DNA from: Verrucomicrobiaceae bacterium
GTDB lineage: Bacteria > Verrucomicrobiota > Verrucomicrobiia > Verrucomicrobiales > Verrucomicrobiaceae
Direction of reading: 5' to 3'
Assembly: GCA_947458455.1 (NCBI GenBank)
Contig: CANGYJ010000004.1
Coordinates: forward strand, 364,281 to 428,280
DNA: 64,000 nucleotides
Part shown: positions 53,734 through 61,382 of the stretch, piece by piece
Position numbering within the stretch: position 1 is the stretch's first letter
How the letters are laid out: the number at the start of each line of letters is the position of its first letter
The notes under the pieces: model-generated
What the model saw: the letters and a program-made list of their open reading frames with translations, nothing else
What the model was told of the DNA's origin: nothing
Database searches by the model: none
Made by a program: the position numbers and the translations under genes

Positions 53734-54479
53734 AAGCATTCTCTCTTCAAAGCCACGCCGCCCTCGTGACCGGCTCCTCACAAGGCCTCGGCCTGGCGAT
53801 GGGCAAGTCTTTGCACGAAGCCGGGGCCAACGTGGTTTTTCATGGCCTCCAGCCCTCCGTCGAAGGCCTCGCAAATTATGTGCAGGCCGACCTGATGCAA
53901 AACGACGGCCCGCAACGGCTGGTCGATGCGGCTTTCGAGCTCGAACCCAGCCTCGACCTTCTAATCTGCAATGCGGGCAGCTTTTTCGACGTGCCCTTCT
54001 TCGAAATGACTCGCGAGCGCTGGGACAAAACGATCCAGCTGAATCTCGCATCGGTGTTTTTTACGGCGCAGGTCTTTGCGAAACGCATGGTCGCCGAAAA
54101 GCGGGGTGGCAGCATCGTGATCACCTCCTCAACAAATGGTTTCCAGGCCGAGATGGACTCCTGCGCCTATGACGCGAGCAAAGGAGCACTCGTGATGCTC
54201 ACAAAATCGCTCGCCGTGTCGCTGGCGGATCATGGCATTCGGGTGAACGGCGTCGCACCCGGGCTCATCAAGACGCCACTCACAGCGAAGGTGATGGAAT
54301 CCGATGACCGCTCGCTGCTCGATCTCTACGAGAAGAAGATCCTGCTGCGTCGTGTCGGAGCACCCGAGGATGTCGCGGGTGCGGTGACGTTTCTGTGTTC
54401 ATCGGCCGCCAGCTACATCACCGGCGAGATCATCGTCGTCGATGGTGGACTGACGAGCTGTCAGATCGGTCGGATTTAA
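53730..54479 (+). CDS. short-chain dehydrogenase/reductase (SDR)
   Basis: This classical SDR of 249 residues has the cofactor motif [12 protein letters not shown] (14-25), NAG (81-83) and the catalytic Ser near 133-134, Tyr 147 and Lys 151 (YDASK). [13 protein letters not shown] and a C-terminal [13 protein letters not shown] are also present, the latter as in FabG-like enzymes. It is probably NAD(P)-linked and oxidises or reduces a hydroxyl. Its position after the two amidohydrolases suggests the same pathway. Confidence 0.88.
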   Translation: MKAFSLQSHAALVTGSSQGLGLAMGKSLHEAGANVVFHGLQPSVEGLANYVQADLMQNDGPQRLVDAAFELEPSLDLLICNAGSFFDVPFFEMTRERWDKTIQLNLASVFFTAQVFAKRMVAEKRGGSIVITSSTNGFQAEMDSCAYDASKGALVMLTKSLAVSLADHGIRVNGVAPGLIKTPLTAKVMESDDRSLLDLYEKKILLRRVGAPEDVAGAVTFLCSSAASYITGEIIVVDGGLTSCQIGRI

Positions 54480-54503
54480 GTCGGCTCGCCGATGAGCGAG
54501 TAC

Positions 54504-55601
54504 TCAGTCGTTGAAGAAGTGGCGACCGGTCTGTCCGGCTTCGGTTTTGTTGTCCACTTCCCAATACACGTCCTCGAAAATGGTCTCCGGCTCAGGATAG
54601 GGACTGCTCTTAGCGAACTCTGCGGAATCTTCGGCTTCTTTTTGCGCCTCCTTGTCGATCTTCTTCAGGTCTTCCTCGGTGGCCAAGCCTTCGTTGAGAA
54701 GGTTGCGCTTCCACACCTGGATGGGGTCGTGCTCGCTTTGGAACTTCTCGACCTCTTCCTTGGTGCGGTATTTGAATTTGTTGGCATCCGCCACGGAATG
54801 ACCTTCCCAGCGGTAAGTGGCGATTTCGAGGATGCTGGGCTTCGACTCGTTGTGCGCACGCTCGATGGCTTTGCCCACTCCGGCACGCACTTCATAGACG
54901 TCCTCGCCGTTGAACTGCTGCCAGGCCATGCCGTAGCCTTCGGCACGCTTGGCGAGGAAGTCTTGATACGCCGACGAGCGGCTCTGGCTGGTGCCCATCG
55001 AGTAGCCGTTGTTTTCGATCACATAGATCACCGGCAGATCCCACAGCTCGGCCAGATTGAGCGACTCATGAAAGGCACCTTGGTTCACCGCGCCGTCGCC
55101 GAGGAAGCAAAGGGCGGCACCCTTGATGCCGCGATACTTCAAACCATAGGCGAGACCGAGACCCAGCGGGGTCTGGCCGGCGACGATGCCGTGACCACCC
55201 CAGTAATTCTTTTCTGGCGCAAAGTAATGCATCGAACCGCCCTTGCCGCGGGAGCAACCGGTGGCTTTGCCGAAGAGCTCGGCCATGCACTCGTTCATGC
55301 CCATGCCGACCGCCAAAGCGTGGCCGTGGTCGCGGTAAGCGGTGATGACGTGATCATTCGGTCCCATCACCGAGACGGTGCCGACCGCCACGGATTCCTG
55401 GCCGATGTAAAGGTGAAGGAAGCCGCCCATCCGGCCCGCTTGATAGTGCTGGAGCGACACCTGCTCGAAGCGGCGGATGCGCACCATCTGGCGATACAGG
55501 TTCACTTTGTCAGCCGCCGTCAGCTTCTGATTGATCGGGGCGGAGGCATGCGCCGCGAGGTCGGTCGCAGCGGAGGAAGAGGGAGCTTTCGTCTTGGCCA
55601 T
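54504..55601 (-). CDS. pdhA: pyruvate dehydrogenase E1 component, alpha subunit
   Basis: This 365-residue ThDP-dependent subunit decarboxylates pyruvate in the E1 alpha2beta2 enzyme. Family features are VRIRRFEQVSLQHYQAGRMG, YRDHGHALAVG, the ThDP-binding motif GDGAVNQGAFHESLNLAELW followed by VIYVIENNGYSMGTSQ, and RWEGHSVADANKFKYRTKEE. A basic Ser/Ala-rich N-terminal extension (about 1-30) precedes the domain. The beta subunit gene is not visible here, so it lies elsewhere or beyond this window. The start MAKTKAPSSS is preferred. Confidence 0.93.
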   Translation of the reverse strand: MAKTKAPSSSAATDLAAHASAPINQKLTAADKVNLYRQMVRIRRFEQVSLQHYQAGRMGGFLHLYIGQESVAVGTVSVMGPNDHVITAYRDHGHALAVGMGMNECMAELFGKATGCSRGKGGSMHYFAPEKNYWGGHGIVAGQTPLGLGLAYGLKYRGIKGAALCFLGDGAVNQGAFHESLNLAELWDLPVIYVIENNGYSMGTSQSRSSAYQDFLAKRAEGYGMAWQQFNGEDVYEVRAGVGKAIERAHNESKPSILEIATYRWEGHSVADANKFKYRTKEEVEKFQSEHDPIQVWKRNLLNEGLATEEDLKKIDKEAQKEAEDSAEFAKSSPYPEPETIFEDVYWEVDNKTEAGQTGRHFFND

Positions 55602-55669
55602 GAGGGTTGCCGATACTAGCGGGAAGGGTGCCAAAGGCAAGCGGGATGAGGAGCCCGCTGTGAGGCGGG

Positions 55670-55781
55670 AATGACGAAATCAGAATGCAGAATGAAACCT
55701 GAAGCCCGAGTCACCGCTTCACTGTGTTCCGGCTTCGTATTTCGACATTCCTTCGTCATTCGGCATTCTGGTTTCGTCATT
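55670..55781. repeat. AATGACGAA-type inverted repeat element upstream of mnmG
   Basis: Arms AATGACGAAATCAGAATGC (55670-55688) and GCATTCTGGTTTCGTCATT (55763-55781) pair at 18 of 19 positions. It occupies the 55602-55976 gap together with a parS-like site, one half of a long inverted repeat and a further run of ATTCGTCATTC words (55944-55976). That gap contains no gene I can support. Confidence 0.88.
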
Positions 55782-55792
55782 TTCCACCCCCA

Positions 55793-55808
55793 CGTTCCAC
55801 ATGGAACA
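55793..55808. promoter_or_regulatory. parS-like ParB binding site, copy 1
   Basis: CGTTCCACATGGAACA is one base away from a perfect GTTCCACGTGGAAC palindrome, the consensus-like chromosomal parS core (GTTnCACGTGnAAC). It sits 168 bases upstream of mnmG, which in many bacteria is near the replication origin with parA and parB. Confidence 0.5.
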
Positions 55809-55883
55809 AACGCCGCGCCTGTGCTACCCTCCCCTTCCCGGCCCGACCTCTCACTTCTAACGTCTCACCTCTGACCCCGCGTT

Positions 55884-55916
55884 GAATCGAGGACGAGTTC
55901 GAGTAGGAGGACGAGG
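55884..55916. repeat. left half of a 33-bp inverted repeat flanking mnmG
   Basis: The sequence starting GAATCGAGGACGAGTTCGAG is present in exact inverted orientation at 58159-58191, on the other side of mnmG, 2.2 kb away. It is of the GAGGACGAG low-complexity type. Confidence 0.8.
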
Positions 55917-55976
55917 GCGACCTGCCTCACCGCGACCCCGGCCATTCGTCATTCCGTATTCATCATTCGTCATTCC

Positions 55977-58091
55977 ATGAGCCTCTACACCTTCCCCACC
56001 CATTACGATGTCATCGTCTGCGGAGCCGGTCACGCCGGGGTGGAGGCCGCCATGGCCGCCGCACGTCTCGGCTGCCGCACCGCCATTCTCACCCAGAATC
56101 TCGACACCATCTCCCAGATGTCCTGCAACCCCGCCATCGGCGGTCTGGCCAAAGGGCATGTCGTGCGGGAGATCGACGCCCTCGGCGGCGTCATGGGCCG
56201 GAACACCGACGCCACGGGCATCCAGTTCCGCCTCTTGAATGCCCGCAAGGGCCCCAGCGTCCAGGCCCCCCGCGCCCAGTGCGACAAGAAGGCCTACCAG
56301 TTCCGCATGAAGTGGCTCATCGAGAACCAGCCCAACCTCGACCTCCATCAGGGCAACGCCGCCGAGCTGCTCGTCGAAAACGACACCATCACCGGCGTGC
56401 GCACCTCCCTCGGCATGATCTACCGGGCCAAAGCGGTCGTCATTTCCTCCGGCACCTTCATGCGCGGCCTGCTCCATGTCGGCCAGCAGAACCAAGCCGG
56501 CGGCCGCATGGGCGATGCCATCTCCACCCTCTCCGACAGCCTCCGTCAGCTCGGCTTCGACGTGCAGCGCTTCAAAACCGGCACCCCCTGCCGCCTCAAC
56601 AGCCGCAGCATCGACTTCTCCAAGTGCGACCTCCAGCCCGGCGACGAGCCCGCTCCGCGCTTCAGCTACCTCTCGGGAGTGCTGGGGGAAGACGAGGACG
56701 AAGCGACATTTGGCGGCGGCGGGAATGACGAGCCGAGCGAAGCGAGACAGACGACCAAAGGGAGCCCGAAGGGGAGCGAAGCGAATCAAACCAGAATGGC
56801 GAATGACGAATCCCAGGCCACTTCAGCTGGCTCGGGCATTCCTCATTCCTCATTCGCCATTCGTCATTCCAGCCTCCCCAGCACCGGCCCCAACCAGTTC
56901 ACCCTCAACTCCTGGCGCGATGTAACGTTCCACGTGGAACAAATTCCCTGCTGGATCACCTACACGACGCCCCAGACGCACGACATCATCCGGGCCAATA
57001 TCCACAAATCGGCCATGTATTCGGGCAAGATCGAGGGCGTGGGGCCTCGCTACTGCCCCTCCGTGGAGGACAAAGTCGTCCGCTTTGCCGAGAAGGAACG
57101 CCACCAGATCTTCCTGGAGCCGGAGGGCCGCCACACCCGCGAGTTCTACGTCAACGGCGTCTCCACCTCCCTGCCCTTCGAGGTTCAGTATGAATTCATC
57201 CGGTCCATCCCCGGCCTCGAAAACGCCGAGATCATCCGCCCCGGCTACGCGGTCGAATACGATTACTGCCCGCCCACCCAGCTCCACCCCACCTTGGAGA
57301 CGAAGCGCGTCTCCGGCCTCTACTTCGCCGGGCAGATCAACGGCACTTCCGGCTATGAAGAAGCCGCAGGCCAGGGCCTCATCGCCGGGGCGAATGCCGC
57401 CCTGAAGGCCACCGGTCGCCCCCCCTTCCTCCTCCAGCGCAGCCAGGCCTACCTCGCCGTCATGATCGACGACCTCGTCACGAAAGGCACCACCGAGCCC
57501 TACCGCCTCTTCACCTCCCGCGCCGAATACCGCCTCCTCCTCCGCCAGGACAACTGCGACCTCCGCCTCACCCCCCTCGCCGCCCAGATCGGCCTCGTCT
57601 CCGACTTCCGCCAACAGCACACCCAGGCCAAAATCGACGCCGTTTCGGCCGCCAAGTCCCTCCTCGTCGAAACCCGGATCGACGGCCTCTCCGCCGTCCA
57701 GTGGCTCAAACGGCCCGAAAACACCCCCACTTCCCTGCCCTCCGACCTCCGCGACCGCTTCACGCCGGAGGTCTGGAGCCTCGTCGAAAACGACGTGAAA
57801 TACGCTGGCTACATCACCCGCCAGGAGGACCTCGTCGCCAAAACCGCCCGGATGGAGGAGAAGATCATCCCCACCGACTTCGATTACCACGCCATCACCG
57901 CCCTGAAAACCGAAGCCCGCCACCGCCTCACAGCCGCCTGCCCCACCACCCTCGGCCAGGCCGCGAGACTCCAAGGCGTCACCCCGGCGGACATTGCGCT
58001 GCTGGGCATCATGCTGAAACGCGGCAGCGCAGAAGCAGAGAGCGAGCCGAGCGTAGCGAGACAGACTGCCGACAGGCAGCCCGAAGGGTGA
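55977..58091 (+). CDS. mnmG: tRNA uridine 5-carboxymethylaminomethyl modification enzyme MnmG with repeat insertions
   Basis: MnmG is the FAD-containing partner of MnmE; together they modify wobble U34. The FAD-binding [82 protein letters not shown] and [13 protein letters not shown] motifs are intact. The usual length is about 620-630 residues, but this one has 704. About 60 extra residues (238-301, with [20 protein letters not shown] and [12 protein letters not shown]) come from a composite repeat insertion between FSYLSGV and the QIPCWIT block. The last 15 residues, ending TADRQPEG, and the stop codon come from another copy. rsmG and parAB are not adjacent. Confidence 0.95.
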   Translation: MSLYTFPTHYDVIVCGAGHAGVEAAMAAARLGCRTAILTQNLDTISQMSCNPAIGGLAKGHVVREIDALGGVMGRNTDATGIQFRLLNARKGPSVQAPRAQCDKKAYQFRMKWLIENQPNLDLHQGNAAELLVENDTITGVRTSLGMIYRAKAVVISSGTFMRGLLHVGQQNQAGGRMGDAISTLSDSLRQLGFDVQRFKTGTPCRLNSRSIDFSKCDLQPGDEPAPRFSYLSGVLGEDEDEATFGGGGNDEPSEARQTTKGSPKGSEANQTRMANDESQATSAGSGIPHSSFAIRHSSLPSTGPNQFTLNSWRDVTFHVEQIPCWITYTTPQTHDIIRANIHKSAMYSGKIEGVGPRYCPSVEDKVVRFAEKERHQIFLEPEGRHTREFYVNGVSTSLPFEVQYEFIRSIPGLENAEIIRPGYAVEYDYCPPTQLHPTLETKRVSGLYFAGQINGTSGYEEAAGQGLIAGANAALKATGRPPFLLQRSQAYLAVMIDDLVTKGTTEPYRLFTSRAEYRLLLRQDNCDLRLTPLAAQIGLVSDFRQQHTQAKIDAVSAAKSLLVETRIDGLSAVQWLKRPENTPTSLPSDLRDRFTPEVWSLVENDVKYAGYITRQEDLVAKTARMEEKIIPTDFDYHAITALKTEARHRLTAACPTTLGQAARLQGVTPADIALLGIMLKRGSAEAESEPSVARQTADRQPEG
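56730..56875. repeat. composite repeat inserted in frame within mnmG
   Basis: The first part (56730-56790, GAGCCGAGCGAAGCGAGACA then AGCCCGAAGGGGAGCGAAGC) recurs at 58044-58106. The second part is of the AATGACGAA/ATTCGTCATT type (GGCGAATGACGAATCC, then CATTCGCCATTCGTCATTCC). Its length keeps the mnmG frame. Confidence 0.88.
56926..56941. promoter_or_regulatory. parS-like ParB binding site, copy 2, inside mnmG
   Basis: CGTTCCACGTGGAACA contains the perfect palindrome GTTCCACGTGGAAC, matching the GTTnCACGTGnAAC core of chromosomal parS. It is within the coding region (encoding TFHVEQ) and shares 15 of 16 bases with the site upstream of the gene. Confidence 0.6.
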
Positions 58092-58106
58092 GCGAAAGCG
58101 AATCAA
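58044..58106. repeat. second copy of the mnmG repeat, forming its C-terminus and stop
   Basis: GAGCCGAGCGTAGCGAGACA and CAGCCCGAAGGGTGAGCGAA match the internal copy at 56730-56790 with few differences. The TGA in GGGTGAGCG is the stop codon of mnmG. Confidence 0.88.
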
Positions 58107-58158
58107 CAGCCAAGGGCGTAGAGTCCAAACCGCTCCGCACGGCCAGTTTCGTCCTCGT

Positions 58159-58191
58159 CCTCGTCCTCCTACTCGAACTCGTCCTCGATTC
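58159..58191. repeat. right half of the 33-bp inverted repeat flanking mnmG
   Basis: This is the exact reverse complement of 55884-55916. It is followed at 58238-58291 by a separate palindrome in the short gap before the next reading frame. Confidence 0.8.
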
Positions 58192-58237
58192 TTCCGCTTC
58201 CTCTCCCAAGTCGAGTACCGAAAGGTCGGCTTTGGCA

Positions 58238-58291
58238 AGGAGCGGGACTTGCCAAGTCCCGGCATGGAGGCACTTGGCAAGTGCCTCTCCT
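58238..58291. repeat. palindromic element, copy 2 (GGGACTTGCCAAG type)
   Basis: Arms AAGGAGCGGGACTTGCCAAGT (58238-58258) and ACTTGGCAAGTGCCTCTCCTT (58271-58291) pair at 18 of 21 positions. The same unit is at 43911-43965. Confidence 0.85.
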
Positions 58292-58316
58292 TGGATACCG
58301 CCATCCCTTCCCCGTC

Positions 58317-58718
58317 ATGACCCAGTTCCCTCTCCTTCTCCTCCTGGGCCTGATCCTCTCCCTCGCCCTCGCCGTTTGGATCGTGAGAAAGCTCACCGCC
58401 GGGTTCTCGACTCGCCCCGAGGCAACCCCTCCGCCAGTCGAGGCACCGAAGGAAGAGCTGACGGATGCCCCCATGGACAACGATTCTGAGCCGAAAAGGT
58501 TGAAATCCGCAAGGCCGACGAAGAAACCTTCGCCCCGGATACCTTTTAGCTGCTCCACGGCGCCTCCGGCGGCTGCTCCGTCCCCCACGGGGCCAGCAGC
58601 GAAAAAGAACTCACCGCCCTCTTCACCTGCTGGACACGTTGCCCGCCTTCTGGCTCTTGATCTCGCTCTTCCTCTCAAGTCTCTACCTGCAAGGCTAATC
58701 CCTGCCCCTCAGCTATAG
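58317..58718 (+). CDS. possible small membrane protein, probably frameshifted
   Basis: The frame opens with a signal-anchor helix (MTQFPLLLLLGLILSLALAV) and a Pro/Glu linker. After about residue 60 (DNDSEPKRLK) the composition turns to Ala/Pro/Ser, typical of an out-of-frame reading. In another frame the same DNA reads VEIRKADEETFAPDTF, a stop, then LLHGASGGCSVPHGASSEKE, which looks more protein-like. A frameshift or pseudogene state is therefore likely. No family is recognised. Confidence 0.3.
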   Translation: MTQFPLLLLLGLILSLALAVWIVRKLTAGFSTRPEATPPPVEAPKEELTDAPMDNDSEPKRLKSARPTKKPSPRIPFSCSTAPPAAAPSPTGPAAKKNSPPSSPAGHVARLLALDLALPLKSLPARLIPAPQL

Positions 58719-58834
58719 CCTGAGCCTGAGATTTCACAGCTCCTGCACCACTGATAGGCCGCTGGAACGCTGATAAATGATTGGGGATTAGAGTCGCGTC
58801 AGCGATGAATCAGCGGTTTGAAAATCCCAAAACC

Positions 58835-59029
58835 TCATGACCCGAAGCACAAATAGGCTGGGGTATAGTCTGTAGCCCCCAACGTTTCCCCGTCCACTCT
58901 CAGCCCATAAACGACTTCCCAAACTTTTCCCAGGCAATCGCCAATTTGGCGATTCGCTCCCCTAACGGCCATTTTGGAGATGCCTTTCATCAGCTTCCGA
59001 TCATCGCCGAACCGACAGAGGTTAGGCAC
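58835..59029 (-). CDS. possible small hypothetical protein
   Basis: A GTG-initiated 64-residue frame begins MPNLCRFGDDRKLMKGISKM and ends TDYTPAYLCFGS. An AT-rich stretch directly upstream could hold its promoter. No family is recognised and the reading frame may be chance. The rest of the 58719-59213 gap shows only the AT-rich island and no gene. Confidence 0.25.
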   Translation of the reverse strand: MPNLCRFGDDRKLMKGISKMAVRGANRQIGDCLGKVWEVVYGLRVDGETLGATDYTPAYLCFGS

Positions 59030-59030
59030 A

Positions 59031-59105
59031 AAATTTTTAGCACCCGAATAATTGTTAATTTCATTTTTTAATTATGATAATTTCTTATACAACGATAAAA
59101 CGATG
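59031..59105. other. AT-rich island
   Basis: About 75 bases with long A/T runs (AATTGTTAATTTCATTTTTT, TATGATAATTTC) stand out in otherwise GC-rich DNA. It could be a promoter region, an unwinding element or a remnant of acquired DNA. No clear DnaA box (TTATCCACA) is visible; TTATACAAC is the nearest word. Confidence 0.5.
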
Positions 59106-59213
59106 GTCAAAGCAGCGCCGATTTCCGGCAGGCAGTAACGCTCCCCTGCTAGGCTTCGAGATTCTAGGCTCGGCCGTAGATTTCTCCGTGCGGATGCGTT
59201 TGAACTTCCGCTC

Positions 59214-60500
59214 ATGAAAACCCGCCGTCACTTCCTTCAGTCCAGCACCTCGCTCATTGCCTTGCCCGCTTTGGAGTCATTGGGTTTTCGTCGTTTTGCC
59301 TCGGCAGCGACCCTTGCCGCACCGCCGAAGCGTATGGTGTTCCTCGGCTTTGGCTGGGGGATCACGACGGAAACGTGGTTTCCGGACATCAAGCAGACGG
59401 GGAAGGATTACACGCTGCCGGAGGGCTTGAAGCCGCTGGCGAGGCACAAAGCAGACTTCACGGTGGTGCAGGGGCTTTGGAACAAATACTCGAACGAAGG
59501 GCACTGGGGCAGCACGATGTGGCTCACGGGTGCGAACCGCTTCGCGGAGCCGGGGCAGACGTTTCACAACAGCATCTCGGCGGATCAGGTCGCCGCGGCA
59601 AAGCTGGGCATGGAGACGCGTTTTGCCTCGCTCCAGCTCAATGGTGGCGAGAACGCGGAGGCTTCGGGACATGGGCCGGGGCTTTCGATGGCTTGGGATG
59701 TGAGCGGCAAGCCCATCGGCGGCCACAAAGGCCCGGTGGAGGCGTTTCATCGGCTGTTTTCGAAAGACACGACGCCCATCGAGCAACAGAAAGCGATGCT
59801 GGCGCAGAAGCGCAGCGTGCTCGACACGGTGATGGAGAACGCGAAGGCGATGCAGCGTGGCCTTGGCAAAAACGACAAGGCGAAGCTCGACGAATACTTC
59901 CAGGGTATCCGCGACATCGAGACGCGTCTCTCGAAGGACGAGCAATGGATCGGCGTGCCGCAGCCCAAGGCCCCGATCCCTCAGCCGCAAGAGGGCCTCG
60001 CGGGCAAGGAGGAGATCAAAATCATGTATGACATCATCATCGCCGCGATGCAGACGGACAGCACTCGGGTGCTGACGTATCGCCAGCCGGTGAGCACGCT
60101 GATGACGAGCATCGGCATCAAAGTCGCGCCGCACGACATGAGTCACTACCACTCGACCATGGGCGAAAAGCTCGCCGCCTCGCAGCAGCGCGATCTCGTG
60201 CAGAGCGAGTTGCTCGCTGGGCTCCTCGACAAGCTCAAAGCCACCAAGGAAGCCGATGGCAGCCGCCTCTTTGATCACGTGGCCCTCGCCTACGGCAGCA
60301 ACATCCGCACGGAGCACAACCTCGACAACTGCCCTACGCTGCTCACCGGCGGCGGTGCGGGCATCAAGCTCGGCCACAACATCGTTGCGCCGAAAGACAC
60401 GCCGCTGTGCAACACCTGGCTCACCTTGCTGCATGGCATCGGCGTGAACGTCGAGCGTCACGGCGATAGCTCCGGCGTGCTGAAGGAGATCGTCGCGTGA
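59214..60500 (+). CDS. DUF1552 family exported protein
   Basis: This 428-residue protein has a Tat-like signal (KTRRHFLQSSTSLIALPALE) and the DUF1552 blocks: RMVFLGFGWGITTETWFPD, DFTVVQGLWNKYSNEGHWGS, MWLTGANRFAEPGQTFHNS and LAYGSNIRTEHNLDNCPTLL, then GGGAGIKLGHN. In Planctomycetes and Verrucomicrobia these proteins typically follow a DUF1592-type cytochrome, but here the gene stands alone and is convergent with an AraC regulator. The biochemical role is unknown. Confidence 0.87.
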   Translation: MKTRRHFLQSSTSLIALPALESLGFRRFASAATLAAPPKRMVFLGFGWGITTETWFPDIKQTGKDYTLPEGLKPLARHKADFTVVQGLWNKYSNEGHWGSTMWLTGANRFAEPGQTFHNSISADQVAAAKLGMETRFASLQLNGGENAEASGHGPGLSMAWDVSGKPIGGHKGPVEAFHRLFSKDTTPIEQQKAMLAQKRSVLDTVMENAKAMQRGLGKNDKAKLDEYFQGIRDIETRLSKDEQWIGVPQPKAPIPQPQEGLAGKEEIKIMYDIIIAAMQTDSTRVLTYRQPVSTLMTSIGIKVAPHDMSHYHSTMGEKLAASQQRDLVQSELLAGLLDKLKATKEADGSRLFDHVALAYGSNIRTEHNLDNCPTLLTGGGAGIKLGHNIVAPKDTPLCNTWLTLLHGIGVNVERHGDSSGVLKEIVA

Positions 60501-60503
60501 GCT

Positions 60504-61334
60504 TTACGACTGCTCGCTGCGATAGGCGGCGGGCGAGGTGTTCCGATACTGGCGCATCATGCGGCTGAAGTAGTGGCGGTTCACCAGCCCGCAGGTTTCG
60601 GCGATGGCCTCAATGCTGTCGTCGGTGTGGCGGAGGAGGCGGCAGGCTTCATCGAGTCGGTAGTCGAGCAGGATGCGCATGGGCGGCTGGTTCACCTCCT
60701 CTTTGAAGAGATGGTTCAAATTGCGCACGCTGAGGCCGGCGTGACGGGAAATTTGCTCGGCGGTGAGCTTCAGGCCGAGGTGCTGGTTCATGAACTCCAT
60801 CGCACGCAGCACTCGCGCATCGAGTCGCTGCTGCTCCCACACGCTGGCGGGCAGTTTTTTCACGAACTCGCTCACGAGCTGGATGCTCACCCACGGAAAA
60901 CGCACGCTCTGCGGTTTCGCACCGAGTTTGATGAGCTCGTTGAGCATCGACTTGTGCGCCGAAGTCGCGGGAAAGGCATAAATGCCAGGTGCGGCACGAT
61001 CCGCCGCCGGGCCAAGATTGAAATGGCAGTACCATTTGCTGAAGGGCCGCCGCGTGGTCGTGCTGAACGTGGTGCGTGGCGGGATCAGATACACGGTGCC
61101 CGGTTTCAGCGTGGTGCTCCGTCCGTCGATCTCCACCACGCCGCCGTCCTGCATCGGCCAGTAGAGCCGCCAGTAGGGATCGTTCAGCCGACGCAGCTCC
61201 CAGTGCTCCAGCTCGATTTTGCGGGTGGTGAGGATGTCCACCGTCACACCCGGCAGCGCCACGCTGCGATGCCCCTGCACGCGATGCGCCGACCCGGCGG
61301 GCACGACACTGAGGATGGAAGGCTTGTCTGACAT
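60504..61334 (-). CDS. AraC-family transcriptional regulator
   Basis: This 276-residue protein has a cupin-like N-terminal sensing domain (VEIDGRSTTLKPGTVYLIPP). The two-HTH AraC domain has LTAEQISRHAGLSVRNLNHL for the first helix pair and SIEAIAETCGLVNRHYFSRM and FRNTSPAAYR-like sequence (here YRNTSPAAYRSEQS) for the second. It follows the ADP-ribosylglycohydrolase-like gene by 48 bases in the same direction, so it may regulate that unit. The ligand is unknown. Confidence 0.88.
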   Translation of the reverse strand: MSDKPSILSVVPAGSAHRVQGHRSVALPGVTVDILTTRKIELEHWELRRLNDPYWRLYWPMQDGGVVEIDGRSTTLKPGTVYLIPPRTTFSTTTRRPFSKWYCHFNLGPAADRAAPGIYAFPATSAHKSMLNELIKLGAKPQSVRFPWVSIQLVSEFVKKLPASVWEQQRLDARVLRAMEFMNQHLGLKLTAEQISRHAGLSVRNLNHLFKEEVNQPPMRILLDYRLDEACRLLRHTDDSIEAIAETCGLVNRHYFSRMMRQYRNTSPAAYRSEQS

Positions 61335-61382
61335 GAAGTTTTGCGGAATCGGATACAAGCCTGACCGGGATGCCTCGCGGCT

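Noticed and set aside
55670..55976. Possible CRISPR array because of repeated ATTCGTCATTC words
   Set aside because: Units are unevenly spaced, vary in sequence, occur in both orientations and have no spacers of constant length or cas genes.
56850..58304. 484-codon minus-strand frame opposite mnmG
   Set aside because: Val/Gly/Glu-rich antisense shadow of a conserved gene.
59095..59103. TTATACAAC as a DnaA box
   Set aside because: Three mismatches to TTATCCACA and no second box nearby.
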